Of a stretch of 16,003 nucleotides of DNA, positions 7,647 to 13,756 are shown piece by piece (the stretch's first letter is position 1; each line of letters opens with the position of its first letter). The position numbers and the translations under genes are program-made. The DNA lies in the NCBI GenBank assembly GCA_031404455.1, contig JANNHP010000021.1, positions 1 to 16,003 on the forward strand, in the 5' to 3' direction. The DNA comes from JANNHP01 sp031404455. Its GTDB lineage: Bacteria > Planctomycetota > JAJSAM01 > JAJVHW01. The notes under the pieces were generated by a model, which ran no database searches, was not told where the DNA came from, and saw only the letters and a list, made by a program, of their open reading frames with translations.

Positions 7647-7737
7647 AACGACCCGGCCGAAGCCGGGACTACGAACCCGGCCGAGGCCGTCGCCGGCGTC
7701 TGCGTTGGTTTGTAGTCGCGGCTTCAGCCGGGTCGTT
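7647..7737. repeat. Imperfect 26-bp inverted repeat between convergent genes (REP-like)
   Basis: Arms 7647-7672 and 7712-7737 are reverse complements at 24 of 26 positions, separated by 39 bp. Pairing resumes for AACC just inside the arms. The arm core contains CCCGGCTGAAGCCG-type sequence ending in GACTAC. The element lies between the stop codons of the zincin-like gene (7618) and miaE (7782). It could fold as a large RNA hairpin ending both convergent transcripts, or be a dispersed extragenic repeat. Only one copy is visible in this window. Confidence 0.75.
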
Positions 7738-7781
7738 GAGCGCTCTCGCTCCAGCCACTGCGACTAGGACGTCCGGCCGTC

Positions 7782-8363
7782 TCAACCGTGCATCCGCGCC
7801 TGCGCCGGCGCGCGCGCGACGACCGCCGCCTCGTGCGCGGCGATCTCGGCGAGGCGGGTGCGGATCTCGTCGTCGCCGAAGAGGCCGACGGCGCGGGCGA
7901 GGTCGAGGTACGTCGCGTGGTGGCGGGCCTCCGACGCGAGGAGTCCGCGGTAGAGCCTCGCGAGCTCCTCGTCTTCGAGGTGCTCCGCGAGGATCTGCAT
8001 TCGTTCGCAACTGCGCGCTTCGATCAGCGCGCAGCAGATGAGCGTGTCGAGGAGACGCTTCGGCTCGTGCGCGCGGACGATCGACATCAGTTCGGCCGCG
8101 TATGGACTCGGATCGAGGCGCCCGAACGCGATGCCGCGGCGCGCCATCACCGCGAGCACTTCCTCGAAGTGCGCGAGTTCTTCGCGCGCAAGCGCCGAGA
8201 GCGGCGTCATCAACTGCGGCCGGTCCTGGTAGCGGAAAATCAGGTTGATCGCCGTCGACGCCGCCTTCTTCTCGCAGTGCGCGTGGTCGAGAAGGATGAC
8301 GTCGAGGTGCGCGAGGGCGCGCAGGACCCACGCCGGATCGGTCGAGGAGGCGAGGGCGAGCAT
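7782..8363 (-). CDS. miaE: tRNA-(ms2io6A37) hydroxylase, MiaE family
   Basis: A 193-aa non-haem diiron monooxygenase of the ferritin-like fold. MiaE hydroxylates the isopentenyl group of ms2i6A at position 37 of tRNAs reading U-starting codons, using O2. All six expected iron ligands can be placed: E31 (in D-H-A-H-C-E-K-K-A), E62 and H65 (R-E-E-L-A-H-F-E-E-V), E115 (L-I-E-A-R-S-C-E-R), E145 and H148 (S-E-A-R-H-H-A-T-Y-L-D-L-A). The start at 8363 gives the family-typical M-L-A-L-A-S-S-T-D-P-A-W; the frame stays open to 8639 but that part is low-complexity and not family sequence. It is divergent from the Cys-rich and bacterioferritin genes, across a strong palindrome. MiaA and MiaB, which make its substrate, are not in the window. 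Confidence 0.95.
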   Translation of the reverse strand: MLALASSTDPAWVLRALAHLDVILLDHAHCEKKAASTAINLIFRYQDRPQLMTPLSALAREELAHFEEVLAVMARRGIAFGRLDPSPYAAELMSIVRAHEPKRLLDTLICCALIEARSCERMQILAEHLEDEELARLYRGLLASEARHHATYLDLARAVGLFGDDEIRTRLAEIAAHEAAVVARAPAQARMHG

Positions 8364-8415
8364 GGCGGCGGAGTGTAGCCCCGGAGCGCGATGCCCGGCC
8401 GTCGGCGCTTCCCGT

Positions 8416-8445
8416 CGCGCACGGTGACGGGGATCACCGTGCGCG
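8416..8445. promoter_or_regulatory. Perfect 12-bp palindrome with CRP/FNR-type core in a divergent promoter region
   Basis: CGCGCACGGTGA (8416-8427) and TCACCGTGCGCG (8434-8445) are exact reverse complements around CGGGGA. The centre is GTGA-N6-TCAC, the half-site sequence and spacing recognised by CRP-family regulators (consensus TGTGA-N6-TCACA), with the outer T/A replaced by G/C. It lies 52 bp before the miaE start and 65 bp before the Cys-rich gene start, so one bound dimer could act on both. The regulator is unknown. A transcript hairpin is the alternative reading. Confidence 0.55.
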
Positions 8446-8510
8446 GCGGCCCGTCCGTTTCTCATGTTCACCCCAGGAGACGGTCCCGGGACTCCCGAGG
8501 AGATCCACTC

Positions 8511-8894
8511 GTGAAGCCCAATGAGCTCCGCCCTTACCGCGCCGCGCTGCGCGAGCGGATCTGCGCCTTCTGCGCCGAGTCCGACGGCCGCGGCGGGTGC
8601 TCCGGCGCCGACCCGGACCGCTGCGCGCTCACGACCCACATCGACGAGGTGATCGAGTCGGTGCTCTCGGTCGGCGAGCGTCCGGACGTCGCCCCCTACC
8701 TCGCGGCCATCCGCGCGCGCGTCTGCACGAGATGCCGGGAGGACGAATCGGGCGCGTGCTTCCTGCGCGACGCCGGCCAGTGCAACCTCGACGCGTACCT
8801 CGTCCCGGTGATCGAGGTGATCGAGGACGTCGCGAAGGGCGCGGGCGCGCAGTCGTGCTGCGGCGGGGGCGGGACTGCGTCGCCGGAGCGGTAG
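8511..8894 (+). CDS. Cys-rich protein with two tandem four-cysteine modules (unknown family)
   Basis: A 127-aa soluble protein. GTG start at 8511, with AGGAGA at 8498-8503 placed 7 nt upstream. Two related modules are visible. Module A starts at P8-Y-R-A-A and has C18-x2-C21-x8-C30-x7-C38-A-L, then a helix with D-E-V-I-E. Module B starts at P62-Y-L-A-A and has C72-x2-C75-x7-C83-x7-C91-N-L, then V-I-E-V-I-E. The tail adds C116-C117-G-G-G-G. Four cysteines per module could bind a [4Fe-4S] cluster or Zn; the sequence cannot separate these. A close paralogue begins at 15810, behind ccsA. The next genes encode Bfd and bacterioferritin, and miaE is divergent, so an iron or Fe-S role is inferred. 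No signal peptide is present, so it is probably cytoplasmic. Confidence 0.85.
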   Translation: MKPNELRPYRAALRERICAFCAESDGRGGCSGADPDRCALTTHIDEVIESVLSVGERPDVAPYLAAIRARVCTRCREDESGACFLRDAGQCNLDAYLVPVIEVIEDVAKGAGAQSCCGGGGTASPER

Positions 8895-8974
8895 CCAGGG
8901 CGGTCTCGAGCCGAAGCAGGCGCCGCGCCCGTCCCTTGGGAAGTCGTGGGCCCGTGTGACTTGCGTCCTACATA

Positions 8975-8991
8975 CTGAGACCCGGTCTCAG
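8975..8991. promoter_or_regulatory. 17-bp perfect palindrome upstream of bfd, candidate operator
   Basis: CTGAGACCCGGTCTCAG has 8-bp perfect arms around a single central C (8983). It lies in the 193-bp gap between the Cys-rich gene and bfd, starting 113 bp before the bfd GTG. A TACATA sequence (8969-8974) abuts its left edge and could be a weak -10, in which case the palindrome would cover the transcription start like a repressor site. The compact TGAGAC/GTCTCA form recalls operators of dimeric regulators such as the Rrf2/IscR class, but it matches no consensus I can assert. Nothing else recognisable lies in this gap. Confidence 0.5.
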
Positions 8992-9087
8992 GAGCATGGT
9001 CGCCGTGATCGAGGTGGCCGGCCGTGCGTCCGCCGATGGTCGATCGGACGCCGCAAGGCCGCCCTTCTGCGCGACGGGAGAACAGCC

Positions 9088-9309
9088 GTGATCGTCTGCC
9101 AGTGCCGTGCGCTCACCGACGCCCAGGTCAAGGACGCCGTCCGGGACGGCGCCCGCACGCTCGACGCCGTGGCGCGCGCGTGCGGCGCCGGGGTCGAGTG
9201 CGGCGGATGCCATCCCGAGATCGTGCGCCTGATCGACGTCGCATCGCTCGGGCGCCGCCGCGCGCCGTCCGCGCGCCGCGTCTGCGTCGGCGCGGATTCC
9301 GGGTGGTGA
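9088..9309 (+). CDS. bfd: Bacterioferritin-associated ferredoxin (Bfd-like [2Fe-2S] protein)
   Basis: A 73-aa protein. GTG start at 9088, with GGGAG at 9076-9080 placed 7 nt upstream. The four cluster ligands are C4-x-C6 and C38-x2-C41, the C-x-C-x(31)-C-x2-C pattern of the BFD-like [2Fe-2S] domain, in the normal context V-C-Q-C and E-C-G-G-C-H. Bfd binds bacterioferritin and passes electrons to its haem so that stored Fe(III) leaves as Fe(II). The gene for its expected partner starts 52 bp downstream. After residue 55 there is a basic, Arg-rich C-terminal tail with an extra Cys (R-R-R-A-P-S-A-R-R-V-C-V), not present in E. coli Bfd. Likely co-transcribed with bfr. Confidence 0.9.
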   Translation: MIVCQCRALTDAQVKDAVRDGARTLDAVARACGAGVECGGCHPEIVRLIDVASLGRRRAPSARRVCVGADSGW

Positions 9310-9361
9310 CTTCGTCGAGGACCGCCGCGTAGACTCCCTTTCCCCGAGGAGGCAGCACGAC

Positions 9362-9832
9362 ATGAAGGGCGACCCCGAGATCCTGAAGGCGCTGAACGAG
9401 ATGCTCTCGCACGAGCTCTGCGCCATCAACCAGTACTACGCGCACTTCAAGATGTGCGCGAACTGGGGCTACCTCCGCCTCGCGAAGAAGAAGCGCGAGG
9501 AGTCGATGGAGGAGATGCACCACGCCGACAAGCTGATCGAGCGCATCCTCTACCTCGAGGGCGTCCCGAACATGCAGCGCCTCGCCCCGGTGCGGATCGG
9601 CGAGGACCCGATCGAGCAGCACGAGAGCGACCTCGCGCTCGAGCGCTCGGCCGTCGAGCGCTGCAACGCGTACGTGGAGATGTTCCGGAAGAAGGGCGAC
9701 AACGGCTCGCGCCTGCTCGCCGAGGCGATCCTGAAGGACGAGGAGACGGCGGTCGACTGGCTCGAGACGCAGCTCAGCATCGTGAAGGACCTCGGCAAGG
9801 AGCACTACCTCGCGCAGCAGATGCACGAGTAG
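9362..9832 (+). CDS. bfr: Bacterioferritin (haem-containing iron storage protein)
   Basis: A 156-aa ferritin-like subunit collinear with E. coli Bfr. The ATG at 9362 follows AGGAGG (9347-9352) by 9 nt. Bfr assembles as a 24-mer that oxidises and stores iron, with haem bound between subunit pairs by Met52. Here M52 is present (E-E-M-H-H-A-D). Ferroxidase ligands E18, E51, H54, E94 and E127 are present, but the position of the sixth ligand, His130, is Ala (D126-E-E-T-A130-V-D-W-L-E). Iron could still reach the cavity by a modified centre or by a mixed shell with another subunit. The preceding gene encodes its reductase-type ferredoxin. Confidence 0.95.
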   Translation: MKGDPEILKALNEMLSHELCAINQYYAHFKMCANWGYLRLAKKKREESMEEMHHADKLIERILYLEGVPNMQRLAPVRIGEDPIEQHESDLALERSAVERCNAYVEMFRKKGDNGSRLLAEAILKDEETAVDWLETQLSIVKDLGKEHYLAQQMHE

Positions 9833-9847
9833 CTCGATCCGCGAAAG

Positions 9848-9864
9848 GCCGCCCCGTGGGCGGC
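9848..9864 (+). terminator. GC hairpin after bfr, possible terminator
   Basis: GCCGCCC (9848-9854) and GGGCGGC (9858-9864) form a perfect 7-bp stem with loop CGT, starting 16 bp after the bfr stop. No T-run follows, so it is at best a non-canonical terminator. It lies in the 139-bp gap before the convergent CAP gene; the rest of that gap shows nothing recognisable. Confidence 0.4.
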
Positions 9865-9971
9865 GATCTCCGCGGCGTTCCCGCCGGGAAGTCCGGACGT
9901 TCCTCGTCGTCGCGCTGCAGGACGCGATCGGCGCCGACTCGACCGGACCCCGCTGTCGACGCCTCGCAGCG

Positions 9972-11189
9972 TCAGCGAGGACCCGCCGGGGCGAATGTCC
10001 GGAACGACCACTGCCGGACCGCTGCCTCACCGTTCCACTTGTAGCGGACGCGAACCCAGTACGTCGTCGACGGCGTCAGTCGGTGCAGCGGGATGACGCA
10101 GATGCTGCGGAAGTTCATCGGCTGCGCGGGGTTCGCGGGCTTCTCGGGCGAGGAGAGCAGGAACTCGACCGGCGCGCCGCCTTCGCCGCCGACGCGCAGT
10201 TCCGCCTCGGCGCCGGTGACCTTCGTGTCGGGGAACGTCAGCGTGATGGGGAAGCCGGCCTGGTACTGGCGCTCGAGACTCGTCAGAACGTCGGGGTGGG
10301 GGGCGGGCTTCTCGCCGCTGAACGAGAGCGGCACGAGGTCGCTGCCCGCGGCCGGGATGAGGACCGGCCATTGCCACGCGCGCTTCGCTCGGGCCGACAG
10401 CCCGTCGAGCGCGCTGAACTTGGCACCCACCCCGATGCCGACCTTCCTGAGGTCCGGGTGGAACAGCATCAGCCGGTGGTAGAGCGACCCGTAGCAGAAG
10501 AGGATCTCCGCCTTCGCGGGCGCCGGGCCGACGCTCGAGTTCTTCCCCGCCTTCGCCCCCTCCTCGGTGTAGCCGTCCTTCGCCGGGTCCTCGTCGTGGC
10601 CCATGCCCCAGCGGTCCATGTACTTCGCGTGGAGCATCGCGGCGCGCGTGAGGTCGGGATCGAGGAACGCAGCCGGCAACCCGCTGCGCAGGCGCAGCCG
10701 GCTCCATTCCTGCAGGGCCATCTCCACGTCGCGGATCTGCTGACGGAGAGCGGCTGCCTCCGGCGCGGCGAGCCCCGCGGGGACGCTCGGCAGGTCCGGG
10801 GTCTCGAGCCGGAAGTGGAGGAACGGGCCGTCCGCGGCGAACCGCAGCGACACGCGCGTGCGGTCGAGCACGATCGTCTCCTCGAGCGGCAGGAAGTTGC
10901 GGTACATGGGCGAATCGACGATCCAGCCGTCCACGCCGAGATCGCCGAACGTCCCGTTGCCGTCGATGTCGGCGAAGAGCAGGTCCTTCTCGATGATCTT
11001 GGCCGTGAGGATCTTCGGCTCGGCGACGGCCTTGACGCCCTCGGGCAGCGCGTAGCAGAAGGACCGGTCGCGCCGGTCCCTGCCCGCCGACAGGCGGACC
11101 CTCTCCTCCTTCGCGTCGGGATCGCCCCCGCGCGCGGCGCCGCCGAGGACCGTGGACACCGCCGCCAGTGCGAGTGTCGTCCGCCTCAT
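9972..11189 (-). CDS. Secreted CAP-domain (SCP/PR1-like) protein
   Basis: A 405-aa protein. ATG at 11189 with GAGGAGG about 9 nt upstream. A signal peptide covers about residues 1-21. Residues about 60-130 form a beta-rich region with an EF-hand-like loop, D74-I-D-G-N-G-T-F-G-D83. Residues about 155-258 are a bacterial CAP domain: R-S-G-L-P followed by L-D-P-D-L-T-R-A-A-M-L-H187-A-K-Y-M, G-H198-D-E-D-P, G-Y-T-E-E-G, and S-L-Y-H238-R with V-G-I-G-V. The last 90 residues end in a fibronectin III-like strand pattern (L-T-P-S-T-T-Y-W-V-R-V-R-Y, W-S-F-R-T). CAP proteins are extracellular with varied roles, and no specific substrate can be assigned. It is convergent with bfr and divergent from the cytochrome c maturation operon. 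Confidence 0.87.
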   Translation of the reverse strand: MRRTTLALAAVSTVLGGAARGGDPDAKEERVRLSAGRDRRDRSFCYALPEGVKAVAEPKILTAKIIEKDLLFADIDGNGTFGDLGVDGWIVDSPMYRNFLPLEETIVLDRTRVSLRFAADGPFLHFRLETPDLPSVPAGLAAPEAAALRQQIRDVEMALQEWSRLRLRSGLPAAFLDPDLTRAAMLHAKYMDRWGMGHDEDPAKDGYTEEGAKAGKNSSVGPAPAKAEILFCYGSLYHRLMLFHPDLRKVGIGVGAKFSALDGLSARAKRAWQWPVLIPAAGSDLVPLSFSGEKPAPHPDVLTSLERQYQAGFPITLTFPDTKVTGAEAELRVGGEGGAPVEFLLSSPEKPANPAQPMNFRSICVIPLHRLTPSTTYWVRVRYKWNGEAAVRQWSFRTFAPAGPR

Positions 11190-11445
11190 CGTTCACCCTC
11201 CTCGCCGGGCATTGCCTGCCGCGGACGGTCTACCGGGGAACGTCCCCGCGCCCGACAACCCTTTCCTTCGTCACACCGGCACGGTCCGTGCATCCTCAGG
11301 CTCGTCCGGCCGACTTCGGCCGGGGCTTGACGCGCGCCCTCGGTACGGCAGGCTGGATTCGTGCGATGCGTGACTCAGATCACCGCCCGGAGCCCGGGAC
11401 CGTGGTCTCCTTGGCGCGTCGCCGGTCGGCCGGCCGAAGGAAACC
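11190..11445. promoter_or_regulatory. Divergent intergenic region with two related palindromes
   Basis: This 256-bp gap lies between the CAP gene and the lipoprotein-resB-ccsA operon and must hold the promoters for both. CCGGCCGACTTCGGCCGG (11306-11323) is a perfect palindrome with 8-bp arms and a CT centre. TCGGCCGGCCGA (11426-11437) is a 12-bp palindrome sharing its core; it overlaps the AAGGAAA ribosome site of the lipoprotein gene. GGGGAACGTCCCC (11235-11247) is a third, 5-bp-arm repeat. A TTGACG at 11327 has no acceptable -10 at normal spacing, so no promoter is called. Confidence 0.35.
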
Positions 11446-12567
11446 ATGAACGAGCGAACTCCCTCCCGCACCTCGTCGTTCCTCGCCGCGGCGCTCGTCG
11501 CGGCGCTCGTGGCCGCCGCGACGGTCTCGGCGGGCTGTGGCGGCGACCGCGGCGGCACGCACCCGATCGAGGAGAAGCGCGTGCTGTCGGAACCGCGCCC
11601 GGATCACCGGGTCGCTGCCGACACGCGCCAGCGACTCGGCCCGGCGGGTCCGTCCGAGGGGATGCGGCCGATGCAGGACGGGCCGCCGCCCGGGCCTTCG
11701 CTCGCGTGGGATCTGCCGGCGGGCTGGAAGGAACTGCCGCCCGCGAAGTTCCGCGACGCGAACTTCGCCGTGCCCGGCCGCGACCGCCTCGAGTGCTACG
11801 TGACCGTGCTCCCGGGCGGCGGCGGCGGCATCGCCGCGAACATCGCCCGCTGGCACCGGCAGATGGGGCTCGGCGCGATCTCGGACGCCGAGATCCTGGC
11901 GCTCCCGCGCACCAGGTTCTTCGGCGCCGACGGCCCGCTCGTCCGCATCGACGGGAGTTTCCAGGGATCGGGAGCCGAGAAGGCGAGCGGCGGCTACACG
12001 ATGGCCGCGACGGTCGTCGAACTTGCGGACGCCGCCGTCACGGCGAAGCTCGTAGGGCCCTCGGCCGACGTCGCCGCGGAGTTCGACCGCTTCGTGGCGC
12101 TGTGCGCCTCGATGCGCGACATCGCGCCGGCCGGGGTTCCGGAGGGACATCCGCCGGTCGGGGGCTTCGACGCGGCCGGGCTGAAGTGGACGGCCCCCGA
12201 GGGATGGAGAGAGGGCCCGGCGAAGCAGATGCGCCTCGTCACGTTCGTGCCCGCCGAGACGACCGGGGTCGAGTGCTACGTGACGGTGCTCTCGGGCGTG
12301 GCCGGCGGACTCGAGGCCAACGTGAACCGGTGGCGCGGACAGCTCGGACAGACGCCCCTCTCCGCGGCGGACCTCGCCGCGCTGACGGTCCTGCCCGTGC
12401 TCGGCCGCGACGCCCGGCTCGTCGAGATCGACGGCGGAGCGTCGAGCCTCCTCGGTCTCGTCTGCGAACTCGGCCCGCAGACGGTGTTCGTGAAGATGAC
12501 CGGTCCGACCGAGGTGTTGCGCGCCGAGCGCGAACGCTTCCTCTCGTTCTGCAAGTCGTTGTCGTAG
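11446..12567 (+). CDS. Lipoprotein with a duplicated domain, encoded ahead of resB-ccsA
   Basis: A 373-aa protein. ATG at 11446 with AAGGA 4 nt upstream. The N-terminal hydrophobic stretch ends in V-S-A-G-C31, a slightly atypical lipobox. After a linker there are two copies of one domain, about residues 87-224 and 246-373. Each has W-x2-P-x-G-W, then E-C-Y-V-T-V-L (116-122 and 276-282, exactly 160 residues apart), then an A-N-x3-R-W-x2-Q-x-G motif (R135-W-H-R-Q-M-G and R295-W-R-G-Q-L-G), and a final V-G-P or T-G-P segment before a helix. Proteins with this domain commonly sit near ccs genes in planctomycete-type genomes, from memory. Its role is unknown; a periplasmic part in haem handling or cytochrome assembly is inferred from position. 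The resB start is 16 bp downstream. Confidence 0.83.
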   Translation: MNERTPSRTSSFLAAALVAALVAAATVSAGCGGDRGGTHPIEEKRVLSEPRPDHRVAADTRQRLGPAGPSEGMRPMQDGPPPGPSLAWDLPAGWKELPPAKFRDANFAVPGRDRLECYVTVLPGGGGGIAANIARWHRQMGLGAISDAEILALPRTRFFGADGPLVRIDGSFQGSGAEKASGGYTMAATVVELADAAVTAKLVGPSADVAAEFDRFVALCASMRDIAPAGVPEGHPPVGGFDAAGLKWTAPEGWREGPAKQMRLVTFVPAETTGVECYVTVLSGVAGGLEANVNRWRGQLGQTPLSAADLAALTVLPVLGRDARLVEIDGGASSLLGLVCELGPQTVFVKMTGPTEVLRAERERFLSFCKSLS

Positions 12568-12583
12568 CCGGAGGAGATCCGTC

Positions 12584-13756
12584 ATGGGCAATACCCCCGA
12601 CAAGCCGATCGCCGCGAAGGTCTTCGACGCGCTGGCGTCGTTCTGGCTCTCGGTCACGCTGCTCTCGTTCCTCTTCCTCCTGACCGTGCTCGGCACGCTC
12701 GAGCAGACGCAGACGAGCCTCTTCGAAGTCCAGCGCCGCTACTTCGAATCCGCGTTCGTCATCCATCACTTCTGGGGCGTCCCGGTCCCCCTGCCGGGCG
12801 TGTACCTCCTGCTCGTGCTGCTCTCGATCAACCTCGTCTGCGGCGGACTCGTCCGCATCAGGAAGAGCACGATGACGATGGGCGTCATCGTCGGACACGT
12901 CGGGATCATCGTGATGTTCGCGGGCTCCGCGATCGAGTACTCGTACTCGCAGAAGGGGCACTCGACGCTCGCCGAGGGGAATTCGACCGACGAGTTCACG
13001 AGCTACTACGAGTGGGAGATCGCGATCGCCGAGGCGCGCGAGAGAGGCCCGGTCGACGAGCTCGTCATCCCGGGCGAGAAGATCATGCACCTCGCGGCGG
13101 GCGCGCGCTCCACGTTCACGTCCCCGGACATCCCGTTCGACCTCGACGTCCACGACGTCTTCGCGAACTGCGCTCCCGGCAGCCCGGGCACGGACACGGG
13201 GCCCGTGATCGACGGCGTCGCGCTCGTCCCGATGAAGCGCAACAAGGAGGCCGAGGCCGACCGGGCGGGCGCCTGCGTCACCGTGCGGCCGAAGTCGGGC
13301 GGGGCTCCCGTCCCCGGCATCCTCTGGGCCGGCGAGCGCTACCCGATGTCGGTCGAGATCGACGGACGCCGCTGGACGATCGGCTTTGCGCACCGCCGCT
13401 GGCAGATGCCGTTCGCGATCCGCCTCGAGGACTTCCGCCAGGCGCTCCACCCGGGCACCGGCATGGCGAAAGCGTTCGAGAGCGACGTGACGAAGACGGA
13501 GGACGGCGTTCCCCAGCTCCTGAACATCAGCATGAACAAGCCGCTGCGCGAGAAGGGCTACACGCTCTTCCAGTCGGGCTTCATGGCGCCGGATCAGGGC
13601 GGCGGCGGACGCTGGTGGTCCACGTTCTCGGTGGTGAGGAATCCCGCGGACGACGTGCCGCTCTGGTCGTGCATCATCATCACGGCCGGACTCCTCCTCC
13701 ATTTCTCGCAGAAGCTCGTCCGCCACCTGCGGACGCAGACCCGGAGGCGATCGTGA
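12584..13756 (+). CDS. resB: ResB/Ccs1-family cytochrome c maturation protein (system II)
   Basis: A 390-aa membrane protein. ATG at 12584 with GGAGGAGA just upstream. TM helices are at about 20-39, 68-88 and 97-117 (with G-H105-V-G-I), then a large periplasmic domain, then TM4 near 363-382. Family marks in the C-terminal part are D301-V-T-K-T-E-D-G-V, I-S-M-N-K-P-L-R-E-K-G-Y-T-L-F-Q-S-G-F, and W-S-T-F-S-V-V-R-N-P-A-D before TM4. ResB (CcsB/Ccs1) forms the haem export and ligation complex with CcsA (ResC), attaching haem to CxxCH motifs of c-type cytochromes outside the membrane. Its stop codon overlaps the ccsA start (GTGA), so the two are translationally coupled. Confidence 0.93.
   Translation: MGNTPDKPIAAKVFDALASFWLSVTLLSFLFLLTVLGTLEQTQTSLFEVQRRYFESAFVIHHFWGVPVPLPGVYLLLVLLSINLVCGGLVRIRKSTMTMGVIVGHVGIIVMFAGSAIEYSYSQKGHSTLAEGNSTDEFTSYYEWEIAIAEARERGPVDELVIPGEKIMHLAAGARSTFTSPDIPFDLDVHDVFANCAPGSPGTDTGPVIDGVALVPMKRNKEAEADRAGACVTVRPKSGGAPVPGILWAGERYPMSVEIDGRRWTIGFAHRRWQMPFAIRLEDFRQALHPGTGMAKAFESDVTKTEDGVPQLLNISMNKPLREKGYTLFQSGFMAPDQGGGGRWWSTFSVVRNPADDVPLWSCIIITAGLLLHFSQKLVRHLRTQTRRRS

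Noticed and set aside
8364..8639. N-terminal extension of miaE
   Set aside because: MiaE homology begins exactly at the ATG at 8363. The extension would run through the palindrome and into the Cys-rich gene.
8996..9091. 31-codon frame from ATG 8996 whose TGA overlaps the bfd GTG
   Set aside because: The GTGA overlap looks like coupling, but the only ribosome-like AGGAG ends one base before the ATG, the peptide is featureless, and bfd has its own ribosome site.
11327..11332. TTGACG as a -35 box for the lipoprotein operon
   Set aside because: No reasonable -10 sequence at 16-18 bp downstream.
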